From: Chloroflexota bacterium
Lineage (GTDB): Bacteria > Chloroflexota > Chloroflexia > Thermomicrobiales > UBA6265
Direction of reading: 5' to 3'
Assembly: GCA_023423795.1 (NCBI GenBank)
Contig: JAFAEX010000098.1
Coordinates: forward strand, 31,955 to 95,954
DNA: 64,000 nucleotides
A program made the translations under genes and the position numbers. This document shows positions 60,714-64,000 of the stretch, one piece after another. The notes under the pieces are model-generated. The model was given only the letters and a program-made list of their open reading frames with translations. It made no database searches and had not been told where the DNA came from. Numbering within the stretch: the first letter of the stretch is position 1; the number at the start of each line of letters is the position of its first letter.

Positions 60714-61256
60714 ATGCCCCCGAAGCCTAACACCTGTGCGGACTGCGGCGTGACGATTGCCCACGACGCCGTGCGGTGCCGGTCGTGCGCCACCACGAAG
60801 CGACATGCCGACGCGCGAGCTGCGCTGACCCCGCCCAACCCCTCCGGCAAGTGCTTCTGCGGCTGCGGAGGGACGACGCCGATCGCACCGGCCACCCGAC
60901 TCCGCGTCGGCCACGTCCGAGGCGAACATGTCCGCTGGATCATGGGCCATCAATCGCGCAAGGAACCGCGTGAAGATACCGGCGGCGCGGAATGGATCGA
61001 GCGAGACTGCGGACACTGCTCGCCGTGCTGGGTGTGGCAGGGGTACAGGAACGCGGACGGTTACGGCCTCGTTTCTCGCCTTGGGGAACGCCGTAACGTC
61101 CGAGCGCACCGGCTCGTCTACGAACGGATGAACGGCCCCATCCCCGAAGGCTTGGTTCTCGACCACCTCTGCCGAAATCCGGCGTGCGTTAACCCTGCCC
61201 ACCTCGAACCGGTGACGGTCGCAGAGAACGTCCGGCGCGGCAATCGCTGGGGCTAG
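60714..61256 (+). CDS. HNH endonuclease
   Basis: The 180-residue protein ends with an HNH motif: VRAHRLVYERMNGPIPEG, then VLDHLCRNPACVNPAHLEPV. Two N-terminal cysteine motifs (CADCG..CRSC and CFCGCGG) look like zinc ribbons, which could help DNA binding. Such stand-alone HNH proteins are common in phages, as homing endonucleases or packaging nucleases. GGAGGAG precedes the ATG. The stop codon shares the palindrome CTAG with the converging SLT/M23 gene. It lies between the two minus-strand lysis gene groups. Confidence 0.9.
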   Translation: MPPKPNTCADCGVTIAHDAVRCRSCATTKRHADARAALTPPNPSGKCFCGCGGTTPIAPATRLRVGHVRGEHVRWIMGHQSRKEPREDTGGAEWIERDCGHCSPCWVWQGYRNADGYGLVSRLGERRNVRAHRLVYERMNGPIPEGLVLDHLCRNPACVNPAHLEPVTVAENVRRGNRWG

Positions 61257-62389
61257 CGAGGCGGGCATCGCTCACCCTCCTCAATGGCGATCGATACCTC
61301 GATATGGACATGGCAACCATTCATCGAGCCGACGGTTGCGACCTTCTGGCCCGCCGTCACACGCTGCCCGGGCGTCACGAACGCCTGCCGGCAGTGCCCG
61401 AGCGTCAGCTTCACCCCGCCGTCGAGCAGGATCGTGACGTTGCCGACCCCGCCGCCGTCCACGTCCGCGTACGCACCGCAGGCTTGGCCCCAACGCGGCG
61501 TCCCGGCGTTGCCGACGCAATCGACCACCCCGGCGGCCGGCGCGTGCAGCGCGGTCCCGCACGGCACCCCGAGGTCCACGCCCGGATGCTGCGTCGATCG
61601 GCTCGTGCCGTGATTCACCCCGTAGGCGTAATAGTTCAGCCCCGCGTCCGCCAGCCAGCCGTATGTGATCGCCGGGACCGGCTTGCCGCCGAGGATCGCC
61701 GACAACGGATCGGCCGGCTTCGGCGGCTCCGGCGCGGGCGCCGTGTTGGCCGCCGCGATTTCCGCCATCAGCCCGGTCAGCGACCGCACGTAGGACTCCG
61801 GCGTCGTGCCGTTGCCGCTCGTGCCGGGGTGGTACTTCGTCTTGATCGCCTCCTGCCAACTGCCCGTCTCGTCGATCCACCGGCGCAGCAGCGCGCATCC
61901 CAGCCGGATGTTGCCCTCGGCCGTCCGCCAGTCCGCGTCCGGCAGGATCTTCGCCCACAGGGTCGGCTTCACCTGCATGATCCCGCAGGACTGCCCGCCC
62001 CCGTAGGCGTCGCCGACGCACAGCACCGCGCCGTTCTTCGCCTGCGTCCAGTTCGACTCGACCAGCCCCACGGCGATCGGCAACTCCGGCGGCAGCCCGA
62101 ACTCCGCCGCCGCCGCCGCGAACACCGGCAGCAGCGGCCGCGCGTTGGCCCACGGCACGCCGAACCGCCCGCCCCACGGCGGGGCCGTCTTCGGCTCCCC
62201 GGCCGGCAGCGCGAGCGGTCCGCTTTCAAGCCCTTTCAGGCCGCTTTCGGGTCGTTTTCCCCGATCCGGTGCGGATTCCGGGCCCTCGGCTTTCGAGTGG
62301 TTTTCGAGCTGGTTTTCCAGCACCGGCCCCTCATCCGTGGTCGGATTCTGGGAAGTCGGCTCCGGCTCGCGCTTGCGGATCGGGCTCAT
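61253..62389 (-). CDS. Two-domain peptidoglycan hydrolase (SLT transglycosylase and M23 peptidase)
   Basis: The 378-residue protein begins with a charged linker (about 75 residues), then an SLT-type lysozyme domain with catalytic E111 (AVGLVESNWTQ) and GGGQSCGIMQVKPTLW. After an Ala/Pro-rich spacer comes an M23 domain with QHPGVDLG and the final CHVHIEV, the zinc-binding residues. No signal peptide is seen. This is the make-up of phage tail lysins that cut both glycan and peptide bonds. ATG 62389 overlaps the stop of the small upstream ORF (ATGA). Confidence 0.9.
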   Translation of the reverse strand: MSPIRKREPEPTSQNPTTDEGPVLENQLENHSKAEGPESAPDRGKRPESGLKGLESGPLALPAGEPKTAPPWGGRFGVPWANARPLLPVFAAAAAEFGLPPELPIAVGLVESNWTQAKNGAVLCVGDAYGGGQSCGIMQVKPTLWAKILPDADWRTAEGNIRLGCALLRRWIDETGSWQEAIKTKYHPGTSGNGTTPESYVRSLTGLMAEIAAANTAPAPEPPKPADPLSAILGGKPVPAITYGWLADAGLNYYAYGVNHGTSRSTQHPGVDLGVPCGTALHAPAAGVVDCVGNAGTPRWGQACGAYADVDGGGVGNVTILLDGGVKLTLGHCRQAFVTPGQRVTAGQKVATVGSMNGCHVHIEVSIAIEEGERCPPR

Positions 62390-62586
62390 CTCCGCGCCTC
62401 CGATTTGGCGGCCAGCCCCAACCGGTACGCCTCTTTCCGGCACGCGCCGCACGGCCCGTCGCCGCCGGCCGCGAACGCCCGGCAGCACGGGCAGCGCGGC
62501 CCGTCGCCCAGCACCCGCTCCCGGACCGGCGCCGCCCCCGGCACGGGGAAGCGCACCCCGAACGGCAACCGGGCCGGTCCGCCCAT
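62386..62586 (-). CDS. Small CxxC protein, 66 residues
   Basis: I do not recognise this product. It starts MGGPARLPFGVRFPVPG and ends with two cysteine pairs (CPCC and CGAC) spaced like a small zinc ribbon, then a basic tail. ATG 62586 overlaps the stop of the 21-residue ORF (TGATG), and its own stop overlaps the SLT/M23 gene (ATGA). Coupling on both sides is the main reason to accept it. Confidence 0.55.
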   Translation of the reverse strand: MGGPARLPFGVRFPVPGAAPVRERVLGDGPRCPCCRAFAAGGDGPCGACRKEAYRLGLAAKSEARR

Positions 62587-62651
62587 CACAGCCACCGCGC
62601 CAGGCACACGACCAGCAGCGCCATCGCCGCCACCACCGCCTCGGTGCTCAT
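62586..62651 (-). CDS. 21-residue single-helix membrane peptide
   Basis: The ORF reads MSTEAVVAAMALLVVCLARW then Leu, a single hydrophobic helix with a charged end. Its ATG overlaps the stop of the 115-residue gene (ATGA), and its stop overlaps the next start (TGATG). It may be a very small holin or pinholin-like peptide, or only a link for translational coupling. The overlaps and membrane-like composition support it, but the length makes it uncertain. Confidence 0.4.
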   Translation of the reverse strand: MSTEAVVAAMALLVVCLARWL

Positions 62652-62995
62652 TCCAGCGCCGCCCCGCTCAGGCCGAAGCACTCCTCGACCCCCGCATCCG
62701 CCAACGGCCCGACCGCCCGCAGCCAGCGCGGGGCCTCCGCGTACGCCCCGCTCGGCGTCAGCACCGCCTCGAAGGCCAGCACCGCCGCGCCGTGCGCCGT
62801 CTCCGCGCGCTCCAGGACGCACACCTGGATCGGCTCGTCCGGCAGCAGCTCCACGTCCAGCCCGCCGGCCTGGATCACCTGCCGCTGCCCCGCCGGCGGC
62901 CCATCCGGCCGCGCGTCCTGCGCCGCGGCGATCCCGGCGCCCAGCGCCAGCAGCCCCGCCAGCGCCCCGGTTCCGAACAGCATCCGCGTCCGCAT
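62648..62995 (-). CDS. Secreted 115-residue protein of unknown function
   Basis: A clear signal peptide (MRTRMLFGTGALAGLLALGA, ending AAAQ) is followed by about 90 residues without known motif, containing two cysteines (near VQVCVLE-like IQVCVLE and VEECFGL) that could form one disulfide. It is the first gene of the overlapping chain leading to the SLT/M23 hydrolase. By analogy with phage lysis modules it might be a spanin- or wall-associated factor, but sequence does not show this. A terminator-like hairpin lies 18 bases upstream. Confidence 0.55.
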   Translation of the reverse strand: MRTRMLFGTGALAGLLALGAGIAAAQDARPDGPPAGQRQVIQAGGLDVELLPDEPIQVCVLERAETAHGAAVLAFEAVLTPSGAYAEAPRWLRAVGPLADAGVEECFGLSGAALE

Positions 62996-63000
62996 CGCCT

Positions 63001-63093
63001 TCAGCCCCGATCAAAAAACGGCCGCCGGCCGGGGCGCTGATCGCGTCCCGTGCCGGCAGCCGTTGCCTCTGCCATCTCGGTTGTCGGGGCCAT
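63001..63093 (-). CDS. Possible 30-residue leader ORF spanning a terminator
   Basis: ATG 63093 (overlapping a TAGAAT box at 63092-63097) opens a frame of 30 codons (MAPTTEMAEATAAGTG, ending RRPFFDRG) that stops five bases before the 115-residue gene. It contains the whole hairpin and T run at 63013-63031, so its translation could block the terminator. It may be chance: the frame is also open further upstream (to 63285) and no ribosome site is clear. Confidence 0.3.
   Translation of the reverse strand: MAPTTEMAEATAAGTGRDQRPGRRPFFDRG
63013..63031 (-). terminator. Intrinsic terminator just upstream of the lysis gene chain
   Basis: On the minus strand CGGCC-GGC-GGCCG is followed directly by TTTTTT. 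It lies 18 bases before the ATG of the 115-residue gene, a position that suggests attenuation or antitermination control. Confidence 0.5.
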
Positions 63094-63290
63094 TCTACCC
63101 GATTCCCGCCCCCCGCCTTCGGAGCTTGCATGCCAGGCACCATCGGACCGGTCCGCTAGCACCATCGTGTCGCGCCGAAGCCGCCCGCCCGTGTACCGTC
63201 CCCCGGGCGTCCGATAAACGGACGGTTGATGGCCGAGCGCCGACCGACGCGGCGATCGCGTCATGCGCCACGACGGAGGGCACAACGGTC

Positions 63291-64000
63291 ATGGATGGAT
63301 CACGGTTCGACGTGTTGACCCGCTCGCTCACCCGCCGCTCCGGCCTGCGCGGGATCGCCGCCGGGCTGGCCGCCGCCCTCGGCCTGGCTGCCGCGGCCGA
63401 GGCGAAGCCGGGGGCCGAGAAGTGCCAGCCCAACGGCCGGCGCTGCGGCAAGGGCTCCGGCAAGCGCGGCAAGCCCTGCCGCAAGTGCTGCAGCCGCTAC
63501 AGCGTCGTCCAGGCCAACGGCCGCCGCCGCTGCGCCTGCAAGCCGGACGGGATGGCCTGCGGCAACTCGGCGCAGTGCTGCGGCGGGTCCTGCGTCGACG
63601 GCCTCTGCACGGTGCAGGCGACGCTGTGCATCCCCGCGGAGGGCGCCTGCCCGAGCGGCGACCTCGCGTGCTGCGGCGAGCTCGATTGCCTCGGCGGCGC
63701 CTGCCGGGAGGCCGCCGACTGCGCCGCCACGCTCGAGGGCGCGGGCTGCGAATTCCTCGACGGCCCCGGCGTCTGGAACTGCGGCGGCCAAGACCTCTCG
63801 GGGGCCAACCTCAACGGCTGCGACCTGACCGGCGCGAGTTTCTTCGAAACCGACGCCAGCGCCGCCCAGTTCGCGGAGGCGATCCTGACCGGCGCCAACT
63901 TCTTCGGCGCCGACGTCACCGGCGCGCTCTGGGCCGACACCACCTGTCCGGACGGCGCCGACAGCGACGCCGACGGCACCTGCTGCGACCACTTTATCCT
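63291..64000 (+). CDS. Tat-exported cysteine-rich protein with pentapeptide-like repeats (partial)
   Basis: ATG 63291, with GGAGGG ten bases upstream, opens a frame that runs off the right edge (236 codons seen). The start MDGSRFDVLTRSLTRRSGLR has a twin arginine followed by a hydrophobic stretch (IAAGLAAALGLAAAAEA), a Tat-type signal. A basic Cys-rich module follows (CQPNGRRCGKGSGKRGKPC, CC..) with further knottin-like Cys pairs. Near residue 165 come A(N/D)L/F-type pentapeptide repeats (LSGANLNGCDLTGASF, ILTGANFFGADVTGA). An exported, disulfide-bonded surface protein is likely; function unknown. Paralogue of the broken gene at 48373. Confidence 0.8.
   Translation, partial: MDGSRFDVLTRSLTRRSGLRGIAAGLAAALGLAAAAEAKPGAEKCQPNGRRCGKGSGKRGKPCRKCCSRYSVVQANGRRRCACKPDGMACGNSAQCCGGSCVDGLCTVQATLCIPAEGACPSGDLACCGELDCLGGACREAADCAATLEGAGCEFLDGPGVWNCGGQDLSGANLNGCDLTGASFFETDASAAQFAEAILTGANFFGADVTGALWADTTCPDGADSDADGTCCDHFI

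Overview
The window is a high-GC bacterial chromosome segment, densely coded on both strands, with many GTG/TTG starts and very tight gene junctions (repeated GTGA/ATGA four-base overlaps). Gene content points to Chloroflexota, most likely class Thermomicrobia: two adjacent proteins of the DUF2298 (Chlor_Arch_YYY) membrane family, a Tat-type cysteine-rich protein family beginning MDG..FD, the cysM-cysO-mec cysteine route and a selenocysteine formate dehydrogenase. This placement is inference from gene content.

Layout. 1-5700: start of an M16 protease, a small unknown gene, a minus-strand catabolic trio (Gfo/Idh/MocA oxidoreductase, ThuA-like protein, sarcosine-oxidase-like flavoenzyme), ChaB and ispG. 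5800-11000: rseP, then ald, a Xer recombinase and glycyl-tRNA synthetase. 11000-16550: a repeat-rich gap, then a three-gene formate dehydrogenase whose catalytic subunit is read through an in-frame UGA with a clear SECIS hairpin. 16600-25100: abcF-coaE-mutY (minus), then lysA, rpoD and obgE (plus). 25400-31100: dac-rluB-cmk-plsC (minus), with rluB apparently starting at AUC, and a divergent phosphoesterase coupled to an aminotransferase-fold protein lacking its PLP lysine. 31100-31900: a second repeat-rich gap. 31900-38000: rph, rarA, a 57-residue protein, a membrane protein, tsaC and uvrC. 37900-45200: mec-cysO-cysM, an unknown gene, alkA-nth, and a coupled peptidase/amidase operon with two 71-residue proteins. 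45400-49800: GH114 protein, GIY-YIG-like protein, sulfatase, a frameshifted Cys-rich gene and fmt. 49884-56581: two giant membrane proteins. 56700-59070: VOC protein, tRNA-Pro, hydrolase, DUF1349 protein and tRNA-Gly. 59500-63000: a phage-like lysis cassette (holin-like protein, amidase endolysin, SLT/M23 hydrolase, tiny overlapping ORFs) with an HNH nuclease. The window ends inside an intact Cys-rich Tat/pentapeptide-repeat gene.

Two kinds of non-coding repeat stand out. One is a palindromic element with the core TCATCCCGAG..TCGAGGGAT, whose inverted arms differ from copy to copy. The other is a 270-390 bp element bounded by inverted arrays of an 11-bp unit (TTCGGTATTTA), present twice in opposite orientation. 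Several promoters are visible, and at three genes the -10 box lies 6-7 bases before the start codon, which suggests leaderless mRNAs.
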